From Marinilactibacillus sp042660675 (GTDB taxonomy: Bacteria; Bacillota; Bacilli; Lactobacillales; Carnobacteriaceae_A), in NCBI RefSeq assembly GCF_042660675.1, contig NZ_JBHSUL010000027.1, positions 263,256 through 327,255 on the forward strand: DNA of 64,000 nucleotides, written 5' to 3'. Positions 54,063-62,813 of the stretch are shown here, in pieces (the stretch's first letter is position 1; every line of letters begins with the position of its first letter). Below the pieces are notes generated by a model. It saw nothing but the letters and a program-made list of their open reading frames with translations, had not been told where the DNA came from and did not search any database. The position numbers and the translations under genes are program-made.

Positions 54063-55097
54063 CTATGATACTTTTTCTATCCAGCCTTCAGGTGCTTCTA
54101 TATCTCCAGTTTGAATTCCAACGAGTTCATTGTACAAACGTTTTGTTACTGGTCCTACTTCTGTTTCAGAATAAAACACATGGAAATCATCTTTAATTTG
54201 AAGACCACCGATTGGTGCAATGACTGCAGCTGTTCCACAAGCTCCGGCTTCTTTGAACTGATCAAGTTGATCAACGTAAACGTCTCCTTCAGAAACTTTC
54301 ATGTTCAGACGATTCTCCGCTAACCAAAGCAAAGAATATTTTGTAATACTCGGTAAAATAGAAGAAGACTTCGGTGTAATAAACAAATCATCATTTGTAA
54401 CTCCGAAAAAGTTTGCTGCGCCTACTTCTTCTATTTTAGTATGCGTCTCAGGATCTAGATATACAGCATCACTGAAGCTACGTTCTTTGGCTTCTTTTCC
54501 TGGCAGTAAGCTGCCTGCGTAGTTCCCTCCAACTTTGGCTGCTCCTGTTCCTTTTGGTGCAGCACGATCGTAATCGGTTACCAAGAAATTCGTTGGTTTC
54601 AATCCACCTTTAAAATAAGGGCCAACCGGCATAACAAATGCAGAAAAGATATATTCATCTGCAGGTTTAACACCAATATTATCTCCTGTACCTATGATGT
54701 AAGGACGAATGTAAAGAGAACTTCCTGTACCATATGGAGGAACCCAAGCTTCATTAGCTTTAACGACTTTTTTAACAGCTTCTACAAATTTATCTTCTGG
54801 AAAAACAGGCATGAGTAGTCGCTCGCAACTCATCTTCATCCGCTTAGCATTTTCATATGGGCGAAATAACTGAATGGATCCATCAGCTGTTCGATATGCT
54901 TTTAACCCCTCAAAGCATTGTTGTCCATAATGGAGTGCTGTCGATCCTTCTGAGATGTGAAGTTGATTGTCTTTTGTTAATGCCCCCTCATCCCATGCAC
55001 CTTCTTTGTAGTGAGAGATAAATCGGTAATCTGTTTTGATGTATGAGAATCCTAACTCTTCCCATTTAATCGTTTCTGGTCTTAATGCTTCTGTCAT
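54063..55097 (-). CDS. ilvE: Branched-chain amino-acid aminotransferase
   Basis: 344 residues, class-IV PLP aminotransferase. It interconverts Leu, Ile and Val with their keto acids. The PLP lysine lies in AKVGGNYAGS, LHYGQQCFEGLKAYR is the substrate-side signature, and EVGAANFFGV follows. It is the second gene after a PfoR-like membrane protein (38-nt gap) and lies behind a leader that appears to sense branched-chain amino acids. That context supports a biosynthetic or balance-keeping role. GGGGAAA precedes the ATG. Confidence 0.95.
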   Translation of the reverse strand: MTEALRPETIKWEELGFSYIKTDYRFISHYKEGAWDEGALTKDNQLHISEGSTALHYGQQCFEGLKAYRTADGSIQLFRPYENAKRMKMSCERLLMPVFPEDKFVEAVKKVVKANEAWVPPYGTGSSLYIRPYIIGTGDNIGVKPADEYIFSAFVMPVGPYFKGGLKPTNFLVTDYDRAAPKGTGAAKVGGNYAGSLLPGKEAKERSFSDAVYLDPETHTKIEEVGAANFFGVTNDDLFITPKSSSILPSITKYSLLWLAENRLNMKVSEGDVYVDQLDQFKEAGACGTAAVIAPIGGLQIKDDFHVFYSETEVGPVTKRLYNELVGIQTGDIEAPEGWIEKVS

Positions 55098-55135
55098 GAA
55101 CTTGTTTCCCCTATTCTTTAATAAATTAATAATCC

Positions 55136-56149
55136 TTAACTGACTTCTAGCGCCATATCTCCAACTTTTATAGCTGATGCAGAATACAATAGTTTATTCA
55201 CGAACAGCGTAATCACGATAGGCAAAATGGCTCCACATAATAAGTATACACCAAATACTTGTAGACCTGAATTGTTGATTACCCATAGTGGTGCTACGCC
55301 GGCCGCAAAGCCAACACCACCCATTTCAGGAATAGTTTCAAATCCAAAAAGTACTGTTGCAATGGGGCCACATATAGCCGAAGCAATCGTGGGTCCAATG
55401 AGTATTTTAGGATTCTTGATGATATTGGGTAATTGTACCTTTGGTGTACACAATCCTTGAGCGATATAACCACCTAAGTTATTCTCTTTCATTGAAAGAA
55501 TCGAGAATACGAAGTATTGTGCAGTTGTTCCAATCAGCATCGCTCCACTCGCCATTGGGCTAAGTGCCAGTGCTATAGACAAGGCTGCTGAAGATAGTGG
55601 TGACATCAGGAATAGACCGAATAAGACAGCCATTACAGACGAACCAATCACCGGACTTCCAGCTACTGCCCCTGATACAGTTTCACTAACGGCCAGTAAT
55701 ATGGGTTGGATGACCTGAGCGAGACCTATTCCCGCTATACCACCACCCAGTAAAGACAATGTCGGGATTGACATCATATCTAGCGGGGAGGTGCCTGTTA
55801 GTTTTTTACCGATCCAAGTTGCAATGACCCCGGCAATCAACGCACCGATTGGATCTCCCCCTACAATTGTGAACCCGGCATCTGTAGCTGTCAGCGCTCC
55901 ACCACCGATGGTTGAAGCAGCCATTGCCGAAAATAGTGTTAAACTATTCGCTTGCATATTGAAGGCGATCCCTGCACCCAAAGCCGGTGCAAGAAGTACG
56001 CGTGTAAAACTTCCTATAGTCACTAGAATAGGTAAATTAAACATATCTCCTAACGTTCCAAATAAAAAGCCGATTCCTATTGTTACAAAAATGGCATTCG
56101 CAACTCCCGATGATACCTTCAATACGTTATTCTTTATATACTGTTTCAT
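55136..56149 (-). CDS. PfoR-like membrane protein (EIIC-2 type permease domain)
   Basis: 337 residues with about nine or ten hydrophobic segments and many Gly/Ala pairs (for example TIGGGALTATDAGFTIVGGDP). It resembles the stand-alone EIIC_2-like family that includes PfoR, once proposed as a regulator of perfringolysin. No EIIA/EIIB phosphotransfer domain is attached or nearby, so PTS transport is unlikely. The leader with an Ile-Leu-Leu-Leu-Val run and the downstream ilvE suggest transport of branched-chain amino acids or their keto acids; that is inference. AAAGGGGA precedes the ATG at 56149. Confidence 0.75.
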   Translation of the reverse strand: MKQYIKNNVLKVSSGVANAIFVTIGIGFLFGTLGDMFNLPILVTIGSFTRVLLAPALGAGIAFNMQANSLTLFSAMAASTIGGGALTATDAGFTIVGGDPIGALIAGVIATWIGKKLTGTSPLDMMSIPTLSLLGGGIAGIGLAQVIQPILLAVSETVSGAVAGSPVIGSSVMAVLFGLFLMSPLSSAALSIALALSPMASGAMLIGTTAQYFVFSILSMKENNLGGYIAQGLCTPKVQLPNIIKNPKILIGPTIASAICGPIATVLFGFETIPEMGGVGFAAGVAPLWVINNSGLQVFGVYLLCGAILPIVITLFVNKLLYSASAIKVGDMALEVS

Positions 56150-56193
56150 TTGACCTATCCCCTTTCTTTTTTTACAGATCTTTAATTTTATAT

Positions 56194-56304
56194 AAAAAAG
56201 CCAGCCTATATTTTAAATAGGCCGGCGATTGTGCACTTTACCGCGAGCCCATTCAAAATACGAAATAGGACTCTATTATGACAATAGAATCCTGTTTATG
56301 GGCT
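56194..56304 (-). promoter_or_regulatory. Attenuator with alternative hairpins ahead of the pfoR-like/ilvE operon
   Basis: Segment 1 AGCCCAT (56298-56304) pairs with segment 2 ATGGGCT (56246-56252), with an inner stem AGGATTCTATT/AATAGAGTCCT. Segment 2 (ATGGGC) can instead pair with segment 3 GCCTAT (56217-56222). Segment 3 belongs to the terminator GCCGGCCTAT/ATAGGCTGGC (56217-56226 with 56200-56209) that is followed by six U. Segment 1 covers the last two sense codons and stop of a leader peptide, so a ribosome stalled on the preceding Leu/Val codons would free segment 2 and prevent termination. Confidence 0.82.
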
Positions 56305-56367
56305 GACTAATAAGAGAATAGATGAACCAGAAAAAGCTTTAAGTGATTTTACTTTTTTAAAATTCAT
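56296..56367 (-). CDS. Branched-chain amino-acid leader peptide
   Basis: A 23-residue peptide that begins MNFKKVKSLKAF and ends SSILLLVSP. Five consecutive branched-chain codons (Ile17, Leu18-20, Val21; 56305-56319) lie just before segment 1 of the attenuator. GAGAGGAG (56378-56385) is 10 nt before the ATG; a competing ATG directly after that site gives only a six-codon frame. It lies between a strong promoter and the attenuator hairpins. Confidence 0.8.
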   Translation of the reverse strand: MNFKKVKSLKAFSGSSILLLVSP

Positions 56368-56402
56368 TCCTGTCCATCTCCTCTCTTTTTTATATTATGA
56401 CA

Positions 56403-56431
56403 ATCATAAAGGGTACTATCAGATAAGTCAA
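56403..56431 (-). promoter_or_regulatory. Promoter of the leader/pfoR-like/ilvE operon
   Basis: TTGACT (56426-56431), a 17-bp spacer and TATGAT (56403-56408). Transcription should begin near 56396, about 30 nt before the leader peptide. DNA between 56432 and the divergent proC start is AT-rich. Confidence 0.75.
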
Positions 56432-56543
56432 CCATAATCATTAAATTAATTTAATCTATATATTTTCTTTTGTTTTCACCTCTACTTTCCGTGATATCTG
56501 ATATGCTATACTTTAACTACTATGTAAGAAAGAAGGCTTAATT

Positions 56544-57335
56544 ATGAAAATAGGATTTATTGGATTTGGAAATATGGCACAAGCTATCGCTACCGGACTA
56601 CTCAAAAATCACCTAGCAAAACCAGAAGACCTTTTATTTTCAAATAAAACAGAGTCCAAAAGAAAACAACTGGAAGACCGTTTTAATATAAAAGGTTATT
56701 CTAACAACCAAAACGTCTGGGATCAGTCAGAAGTGATTATCTTAGCTGTGAAACCTTATCAAGTAGAAACCGTGTTGAATGAAATCGATCAGCAGAATAA
56801 ACCATTCATTATTTCAGTGGTTGCTGGTATCACGAATGCTCAATTAAATCACCTTTTGAGTGGATCAGCATTTGTTCGAACAATGCCGAATTTAAATGCT
56901 CAAGTAGGCGAAGGCATAACCGCAATCATTGAACAAAATGATTTAACTGTTGATCAACTGGAGCAATCAAAGAAAATATTTTCAGCAGTAGGAGAAACTG
57001 TTGTTTTACCTGAGTCTCAGTTAGGTGCTTTTATTGCAATTGCTGGAAGCTCTCCCGCACTAGTTTTTATGTTTATAGATACTTTGGCTCGCGCTGCTGT
57101 AAAATATGGGCTTCCAAAAGACAAGGCTACGATGATTGCTGCTCAGGCTGTATTAGGTAGTGGAAAAACTGTTTTAGAATCTGAGGATACACCTTGGACA
57201 CTGATTGATCAGGTTTCTTCCCCAGGTGGCATCACAATAGATGGTATATTATCCCTTTTACAATCAGACTTTTCTTCTTCCATAATCACCTCTGTTGATC
57301 AAATGGTTGAAAAGAACGATCAAATGTCTAAATAA
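56544..57335 (+). CDS. proC: Pyrroline-5-carboxylate reductase
   Basis: 263 residues; last step of proline synthesis. The N-terminal NADPH motif GFIGFGNMAQAI, the AVKPYQVE segment and the C-terminal signature SSPGGITIDGI are present. AAGAAGG lies ahead of the ATG, and a TATACT box is about 30 bp upstream. Divergent from the pfoR-like/ilvE operon. Confidence 0.95.
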   Translation: MKIGFIGFGNMAQAIATGLLKNHLAKPEDLLFSNKTESKRKQLEDRFNIKGYSNNQNVWDQSEVIILAVKPYQVETVLNEIDQQNKPFIISVVAGITNAQLNHLLSGSAFVRTMPNLNAQVGEGITAIIEQNDLTVDQLEQSKKIFSAVGETVVLPESQLGAFIAIAGSSPALVFMFIDTLARAAVKYGLPKDKATMIAAQAVLGSGKTVLESEDTPWTLIDQVSSPGGITIDGILSLLQSDFSSSIITSVDQMVEKNDQMSK

Positions 57336-57370
57336 AAAAAAGACTTTCCTTTCTAAGGAGAGTCTTTTTC
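57335..57370. terminator. Bidirectional terminator between proC and tadA
   Basis: AAAGACTTTCCT pairs with AGGAGAGTCTTT, with A and U runs outside. The tadA stop codon falls within it. Confidence 0.85.
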
Positions 57371-57892
57371 TGAATCAACGGATTCGATTTTTTGTGCCTC
57401 TATCTCGATACGTGCTTGTTTCAACCTTTTTTTCTTTTCTCTTAAAGATCTGAAAAAATCAGTCAGTAGCGCCTTACATTCTTCTTCAAGGATACCACTT
57501 TCAACAGTTGCTCTATGATTCATTTTGGAGTCATCCAGCAAATTCATTAAAGTACCTGCCGTCCCACCTTTAAGATCTCCCGGTCCGTAATACACTTCCC
57601 CAATTCTAGAAAGTAAAACCGCTCCACTGCACATAGCACATGGTTCAAGCGTTACAAACAGCTGACAATTTTCAAGTCTCCAGTTGTCTAAGTGCTGATT
57701 AGCTTCTTGTATCGCAATCATTTCAGCATGGGTTGTAGCATTCCGTGAGGTTTCTCTCAAATTATGACCTCTACCAATAATTTTTCCCTTATGAACCACT
57801 ACTGCGCCAATTGGGACTTCTCCTATAGCTTCAGCTTTCCTTGCTTCAGCAATTGCTTCTTGCATCCATCGTTCTTTTTCATATTGATCCAT
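57353..57892 (-). CDS. tadA: tRNA-specific adenosine deaminase
   Basis: 179 residues. The zinc and proton-shuttle motifs THAEMIAI and TLEPCAMCSGAVL are intact. It converts A34 to inosine in the wobble position of tRNA-Arg(ACG). The basic C-terminal tail (SLREKKKRLKQARI) is usual. TAGGAGA is 6 nt before the ATG. Confidence 0.95.
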   Translation of the reverse strand: MDQYEKERWMQEAIAEARKAEAIGEVPIGAVVVHKGKIIGRGHNLRETSRNATTHAEMIAIQEANQHLDNWRLENCQLFVTLEPCAMCSGAVLLSRIGEVYYGPGDLKGGTAGTLMNLLDDSKMNHRATVESGILEEECKALLTDFFRSLREKKKRLKQARIEIEAQKIESVDSEKDSP

Positions 57893-57992
57893 CGACTATC
57901 TCCTATGCCTTTTCTACATTATACCGTAGTTTCTTATTCTCCTGAACAGTGTTAAAATGAATTTAATCACATCATCATCTGGAGGACCAATT

Positions 57993-58856
57993 GTGAAGTT
58001 TTCAAATTTAAAAATGCTTTATCCTGAAGCCACTTTAGTGGATACCGCAACGATTAAACAAAATTTACTATCTTTACCTTATAAAAACAAATGGATTCAA
58101 ATACCTAAATCTGGGCTTTCGAAAAATGAAATCGATTTATTGACGATGTTTTATCAGAATCAGGAGTCTTCCTTTACTCAACATCAAACTTCTCATTGGT
58201 ATGAGTATTTGATTGGTAAGCGAAAAGGCATTCCTAAAACTACCGGTAAAATTAGAATGATTCAACTTAAACTTGAAAAAAAAGATAGTCAATTTGATCC
58301 TACTTTGTGGTCCGAATCTGCCAAGACTCTATTTGAACCGCTTATTGACAGTTTCTTCTGGTCAGACGACTTATACACCATCATACAACCTGTTGAAGCA
58401 GCTATTTTAGATAATGATGAGATCGAAGGTACTTTACAGACTCTTGAAGACGATTTCTCATTAAAAACAATCTGTTATGTAGGCCAATATTGGGACCCTA
58501 TATTGGAACTTCGTCAGCTTTTTCAAGAAGAACGTATGATTTTTCAACAAGAAGCCCCTCATTTTAATGGACGTATGGGTTCGTTGACCGATGTATCGCT
58601 TCATTACTTTACGGAGAGTGCACTTAGTAAAAGTCATCTCATCCAAGCCTTAAAAGAAAAAATTGATCTTATAGAAGATGCTAAAGAATTGATTCGTGCC
58701 TTATGGGAAAATCAAGGTAATGTCAGTATGGCCGCTAAATCACTTTTCGTTCATAGGAATACACTTCAATATAGAATCGAACGATTCCACGAGTTAACTG
58801 GTCTAGCTTTAAAACAAATCGATGAGTTAGCGCTTTGTTATCTGCTGACCCTTTAA
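57993..58856 (+). CDS. PucR/CdaR-type helix-turn-helix regulator
   Basis: 287 residues. Only the last 60 are recognisable: LWENQGNVSMAAKSLFVHRNTLQYRIERFHELTG is the HTH_30 domain found at the C-terminus of PucR/CdaR regulators. The first 220 residues show no sensor domain I can name. GGAGG is 7 nt before a GTG at 57993; an ATG at 57957 precedes that ribosome site and is not used. Target unknown; it is divergent from tadA. Confidence 0.78.
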   Translation: MKFSNLKMLYPEATLVDTATIKQNLLSLPYKNKWIQIPKSGLSKNEIDLLTMFYQNQESSFTQHQTSHWYEYLIGKRKGIPKTTGKIRMIQLKLEKKDSQFDPTLWSESAKTLFEPLIDSFFWSDDLYTIIQPVEAAILDNDEIEGTLQTLEDDFSLKTICYVGQYWDPILELRQLFQEERMIFQQEAPHFNGRMGSLTDVSLHYFTESALSKSHLIQALKEKIDLIEDAKELIRALWENQGNVSMAAKSLFVHRNTLQYRIERFHELTGLALKQIDELALCYLLTL

Positions 58857-58869
58857 GTATTTATTCCAT

Positions 58870-58911
58870 ATAAAAGACCGTACAGCAGAAACAACTGTAC
58901 GGTCTTTTATT
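58870..58911. terminator. Bidirectional terminator after the PucR-type gene
   Basis: Perfect 14-bp stem AAAAGACCGTACAG/CTGTACGGTCTTTT (58872-58885 and 58895-58908) between convergent genes. Confidence 0.9.
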
Positions 58912-59250
58912 TTATTTTATGGCTTTTTTTGCATCTTTCACTTTATCATTGAAAAAATCTTTGAAGTCAGATGACACGTCAGATAAGCTATTTTCAATAT
59001 CTTTAACTTTACTGACTGTTCCCATCAAGCTATTGATTTCTTTATCTGATAATTTATCAACAACTTTAGAAGATTTTTTCCCACCATGCATTTTGTTTTT
59101 GAATAAATGTTTTGCTTTCTGGCGGTTTACAGCAGATTGTGTTTTTTCCATTGCATCTTCAGAAGAAAATACAAATGCTGCGACACCCACTAAAACGGCA
59201 AGACCGATTCCTAAGAAAATACCCTTGTTTGAATTGTCCATATTTTTCAT
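58912..59250 (-). CDS. Small single-pass membrane protein, function unknown
   Basis: About 112 residues: a short polar N-terminus, one membrane helix (GIFLGIGLAVLVGVAAFVF, about 10-28), then a Lys/Asp/Ser-rich tail ending in KDFFNDKVKDAKKAIK that could form a coiled coil. The layout recalls YtxH-like stress proteins, but no clear family was recognised. The start is uncertain: ATG 59250 is 12 nt from AAGG, while an ATG at 59262 lies almost on top of GAGGAAGG. It sits next to manganese catalase on the same strand with a 70-nt gap. Confidence 0.7.
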   Translation of the reverse strand: MKNMDNSNKGIFLGIGLAVLVGVAAFVFSSEDAMEKTQSAVNRQKAKHLFKNKMHGGKKSSKVVDKLSDKEINSLMGTVSKVKDIENSLSDVSSDFKDFFNDKVKDAKKAIK

Positions 59251-59333
59251 AAAATGTGTCATCCTTCCTCGAACTGTTATATACAGGATAACAGAAAACT
59301 TGTTATTTAACTAAAGATATGCTTTTTAACTCA

Positions 59334-60155
59334 TTAAAGTAAGTCACTTGGTGGTGTATTGTACACGTCTTTGCTTACAGGTTTCAGCATTGGTTTTTCT
59401 CCCATTGCTTCTGGTTTTTCGCCGTACTTAAATTCTTTTCCATCTAAAGCTTTTTTACCGTCTACGACTTTCTTGCTATCTTCACCTTCTGAGAAGTTGT
59501 AAAGAATATGCGAAACATCACTGACTTCATAACTTTCAGGAACTTGTCCAGGTACTACAATACCTTCTTTTCCTTCAAGTTCTTTGATCGCTTCAATCCA
59601 CTGAAGTTGGTGTTGTGTATCACGAGCAAGTAGGAAACCTAGCATATCTTTGATTCCTTTGTCATCTGTCATTTCATAAAGTCTCGCAACTTGTAGTCTA
59701 CCTTGTGATTCAGCTGTTACGTTCATTCTCATATCTGCTAACAGGTTACCACTGGAAACGATATAATTAGAAGTCCATGGATTACCGTTGGAATCTCTTG
59801 GAGCTGCTCCAAGTCCAGATACAATAGCGTGTTGTGGATTCATTCCACCCATAATTGCAGCAGTTGCAGGATCCTTAACAGCTTCTTCTTGTGCAGAAAG
59901 TGGTGCGCCTTCAAGAAGGTGTGAAATCATTGTTGCAATCATTTCAACGTGTCCGATTTCTTCTGTTGCTGTGTCTAATAATAAGTCTTTATATTTTTCA
60001 TTTCCACGTGCATTCCAACCTTGGAACAAGTACATATTCATAACGGACATTTCGCCCCATTGCCCACCGAGAATCTCTTGGAGTCTTCTTGCCATAATTG
60101 GATCCGGACGATCTGGTTTTGCAGGATATTGTAATTTTTTACTGTGCATGAACAT
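59334..60155 (-). CDS. Manganese catalase
   Basis: 273 residues, non-heme catalase that destroys hydrogen peroxide with a two-manganese centre. Ligand-bearing segments are GGQWGEMSVMNMYLFQG, TEEIGHVEM, AESQGRLQ and RDTQHQLQW, in the order expected. The C-terminal tail after about residue 210 is lysine-rich. I choose the ATG at 60155 (MFMHSKKLQYPAKPDRPDP), about 12 nt from AAAGGAG; an ATG at 60167 touches the ribosome site. Useful to a lactic acid bacterium that cannot make heme. Confidence 0.93.
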   Translation of the reverse strand: MFMHSKKLQYPAKPDRPDPIMARRLQEILGGQWGEMSVMNMYLFQGWNARGNEKYKDLLLDTATEEIGHVEMIATMISHLLEGAPLSAQEEAVKDPATAAIMGGMNPQHAIVSGLGAAPRDSNGNPWTSNYIVSSGNLLADMRMNVTAESQGRLQVARLYEMTDDKGIKDMLGFLLARDTQHQLQWIEAIKELEGKEGIVVPGQVPESYEVSDVSHILYNFSEGEDSKKVVDGKKALDGKEFKYGEKPEAMGEKPMLKPVSKDVYNTPPSDLL

Positions 60156-60253
60156 AAAAATAAACATCTCCTTTTATGATAGTGTTGTACACAAAGAACT
60201 ATATCATCATCAATTAAAGCAGACAAATAATAGGGCTTGCTACTTTTGATTAT

Positions 60254-60288
60254 AAAAAAAGATCAGCTTATTTTTCAGCTGATCTTTT
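60254..60288 (-). terminator. Terminator of ctsR-clpC
   Basis: Perfect AAAGATCAGCT/AGCTGATCTTT stem (60258-60268 and 60277-60287) with a U run, 6 nt after the clpC stop. The gap 60156-60253 holds only the catalase leader. Confidence 0.88.
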
Positions 60289-60293
60289 TCTTA

Positions 60294-62795
60294 TTAACGA
60301 TTTTTAACTGTAATCGCTTCTTTTGTGTCTTTATCACTAGATTGATTTTTTATCTTCAGTGTAATTTCACCTTTAGAAGCACCAATCGTCAGTTTATCTC
60401 CTAAAACAATATTACCTGATAGTAATTCTTCACTTAGTTTGTCTTCAATTTTAGATTGAATAGCTCTTCGTAAAGGTCTAGCACCATACTCAGGATCAAA
60501 TCCTTCTTTAGCAATAACATCCATTGCTGATGAAGTAATTTTAAGAGTGATACCCAGTTCATCCATTCTTTTAACAATGTTTTGAGTAAGCAATTTAACA
60601 ATTTCACGTAGTTCTTCTTTTTTAAGTGATTCGAATACGATGGTATCATCTACTCGGTTCAAGAATTCTGGGCGGAAAGCATTTTTTAACTCTTCGCGAA
60701 TTTTCTTTTCCATCGCTGTATGATCGAATCTTTTGTCAACAGCTCCGAAGCCTACTGATTTTTCATCTCTCAACGCAGTTGCACCAAGGTTGGATGTCAT
60801 GATAATAATGGTATTTTTAAAATCGACCTGACGACCTTTTCCGTCAGTTAATAAACCATCATCCAGTACTTGTAGTAAAATATTAAATACATCTGGGTGC
60901 GCTTTTTCCACTTCGTCTAGTAAAATGACAGAATATGGTTTCTGACGAATTTTCTCTGTCAGTTGTCCACCTTCATCATATCCTACATAGCCAGGAGGAG
61001 ATCCTACTAGTCTGCTTGTACTGTATTTTTCCATATATTCTGACATATCTACTCGAATCAGAGAATCCTCACTACCAAACATAGCTTCAGCTAAAGATTT
61101 TGCCAGTTCAGTCTTACCGACTCCAGTAGGTCCTAAGAACACAAACGAACCAATTGGTCTATTTGGATCTTTCAATCCACTTCTAGCGCGTCTGATTGCT
61201 TTGGAGACCGCTACAACAGCCTTCTCTTGTCCTACAACGCGTTCATGTAGTACTTTTTCCAGATTGAGTAATCGATCAGATTCTTTTTGCTCCATTTGCT
61301 GGATAGGAATACCTGTCCATTGAGAAACAACTTCGGCGATATCTTTAGCTGTTACTTCAAGTTGATCTTCATCCGAAGTCTGTTCATTTTGAACAAGTGT
61401 CTCAATACGCTTACGTTGTTTCATCTCTTTTTCTCGAATTTGTGCTGCTCTTTCAAAGTTCTGATCTTGTATAGCTTCTTCTTTCATTCTAGTCAGATCT
61501 TCCAATTTTTGATTTGCTTTAGACATCGTTGTTGGTTGATCACTAGCATCTATACGGACTTTGGAAGCTGACTCATCCATCAAGTCAATCGCTTTATCAG
61601 GTAATTGTCTTGAAGTAATATACCGTGTTGAGAAGTGTACAGCTGCATGCACAGCATCATCTTTTATCGATACACCATGATGTTCCTCATAACGTTCTCT
61701 CAATCCCATTAGGATCGCTTCCGCTTCAATCTCTGATGGCGGATCTACTTGCACAGATGCAAAACGGCGTTCAAGTGCAGCATCTTTTTCAATATGCTTT
61801 TGGTACTCATCAAGCGTCGTTGCACCAATTGTTTGCAACTCACCTCTAGCTAATGCCGGTTTTAAGATATTAGATGCATCTATCGCGCCTTCAGCTCCAC
61901 CGGCGCCTATTAACGTATGCAATTCATCGATAAACAAGATAACTTCTCCATCTTCATAAATCTCATCAATGATTTTTTTCATACGCTCTTCAAATTCTCC
62001 ACGGTATTTAGTTCCTGCAACAAGAGAACCCATATCTAATGTCATCAATCGTTTGTTTCTCAATACAGGAGGTACTTCTCCCGCAACGATTTTTTGCGCA
62101 AGCCCTTCAGCAATTGCCGTTTTACCGACACCAGGATCCCCTACTAGTACAGGGTTATTTTTTGTACGTCTACTCAAAATTTGAATAATTCTACGAACTT
62201 CTTTGTTTCTTCCGATAATTGGATCCAGACGGTCTTCTCTTGCTGCCTGCGTCAAATTACGAGCTAAAGAATCTAGCGTAGGTGTTCCTTCTACAGATTT
62301 CGGGCCTTTTGCTGCTCTACGACCTTTGAATCCATTTCTTCCTTTATTCTCTTGAACACCTAGTTTTTTCAATACCATTTGTCTTGTTTTAGATAAGTTG
62401 ATATCTAGATTATTCATAATTTTAGAAGAAAGAATATCATCATCTCTTAAAAGTCCTAAAAGTAGATGTTCTGTTCCAACTTGCGGACGTTGCATTCTTC
62501 TCGCTTCATCAGTAGCATACTTAATGACTTGACGCGCTCTAGGAGAGTACGGTAGTACCGCACTAGAAGGTAGTGCCTTACCCGGTCCATAACTTGTAAA
62601 ATGTTCGATTTCTTCTTTTACTTCTTCTTCTGAAAGGGACAATTGTCTTAAAGTTTTTCCAGCGATTCCTTCAGTTTCCATTACCAAGCCTAATAGGATG
62701 TGTTCAGTTCCTACAGTACGGTGGCGGAATCCCTTCGCTTCTTCTTGTGCAATTAACAAGGCTTTTTTGGCCTTATCCGTAAATAACTCATTCAT
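60294..62795 (-). CDS. clpC: ATP-dependent chaperone ClpC
   Basis: 833 residues of Hsp100/Clp type. Order: double Clp-N repeat (1-150), ATPase domain 1 with Walker A GDPGVGKTAIAEGL, a middle domain with a UVR motif (MKEEAIQDQNFERAAQIREKE), ATPase domain 2 with GPTGVGKTELAKSL, and the D2-small domain. It unfolds proteins for ClpP. Co-transcribed with ctsR (18-nt gap). No mcsA or mcsB in the operon, as in most Lactobacillales. Confidence 0.97.
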   Translation of the reverse strand: MNELFTDKAKKALLIAQEEAKGFRHRTVGTEHILLGLVMETEGIAGKTLRQLSLSEEEVKEEIEHFTSYGPGKALPSSAVLPYSPRARQVIKYATDEARRMQRPQVGTEHLLLGLLRDDDILSSKIMNNLDINLSKTRQMVLKKLGVQENKGRNGFKGRRAAKGPKSVEGTPTLDSLARNLTQAAREDRLDPIIGRNKEVRRIIQILSRRTKNNPVLVGDPGVGKTAIAEGLAQKIVAGEVPPVLRNKRLMTLDMGSLVAGTKYRGEFEERMKKIIDEIYEDGEVILFIDELHTLIGAGGAEGAIDASNILKPALARGELQTIGATTLDEYQKHIEKDAALERRFASVQVDPPSEIEAEAILMGLRERYEEHHGVSIKDDAVHAAVHFSTRYITSRQLPDKAIDLMDESASKVRIDASDQPTTMSKANQKLEDLTRMKEEAIQDQNFERAAQIREKEMKQRKRIETLVQNEQTSDEDQLEVTAKDIAEVVSQWTGIPIQQMEQKESDRLLNLEKVLHERVVGQEKAVVAVSKAIRRARSGLKDPNRPIGSFVFLGPTGVGKTELAKSLAEAMFGSEDSLIRVDMSEYMEKYSTSRLVGSPPGYVGYDEGGQLTEKIRQKPYSVILLDEVEKAHPDVFNILLQVLDDGLLTDGKGRQVDFKNTIIIMTSNLGATALRDEKSVGFGAVDKRFDHTAMEKKIREELKNAFRPEFLNRVDDTIVFESLKKEELREIVKLLTQNIVKRMDELGITLKITSSAMDVIAKEGFDPEYGARPLRRAIQSKIEDKLSEELLSGNIVLGDKLTIGASKGEITLKIKNQSSDKDTKEAITVKNR

Positions 62796-62813
62796 AAAAT
62801 TTAATCCGCCCTT

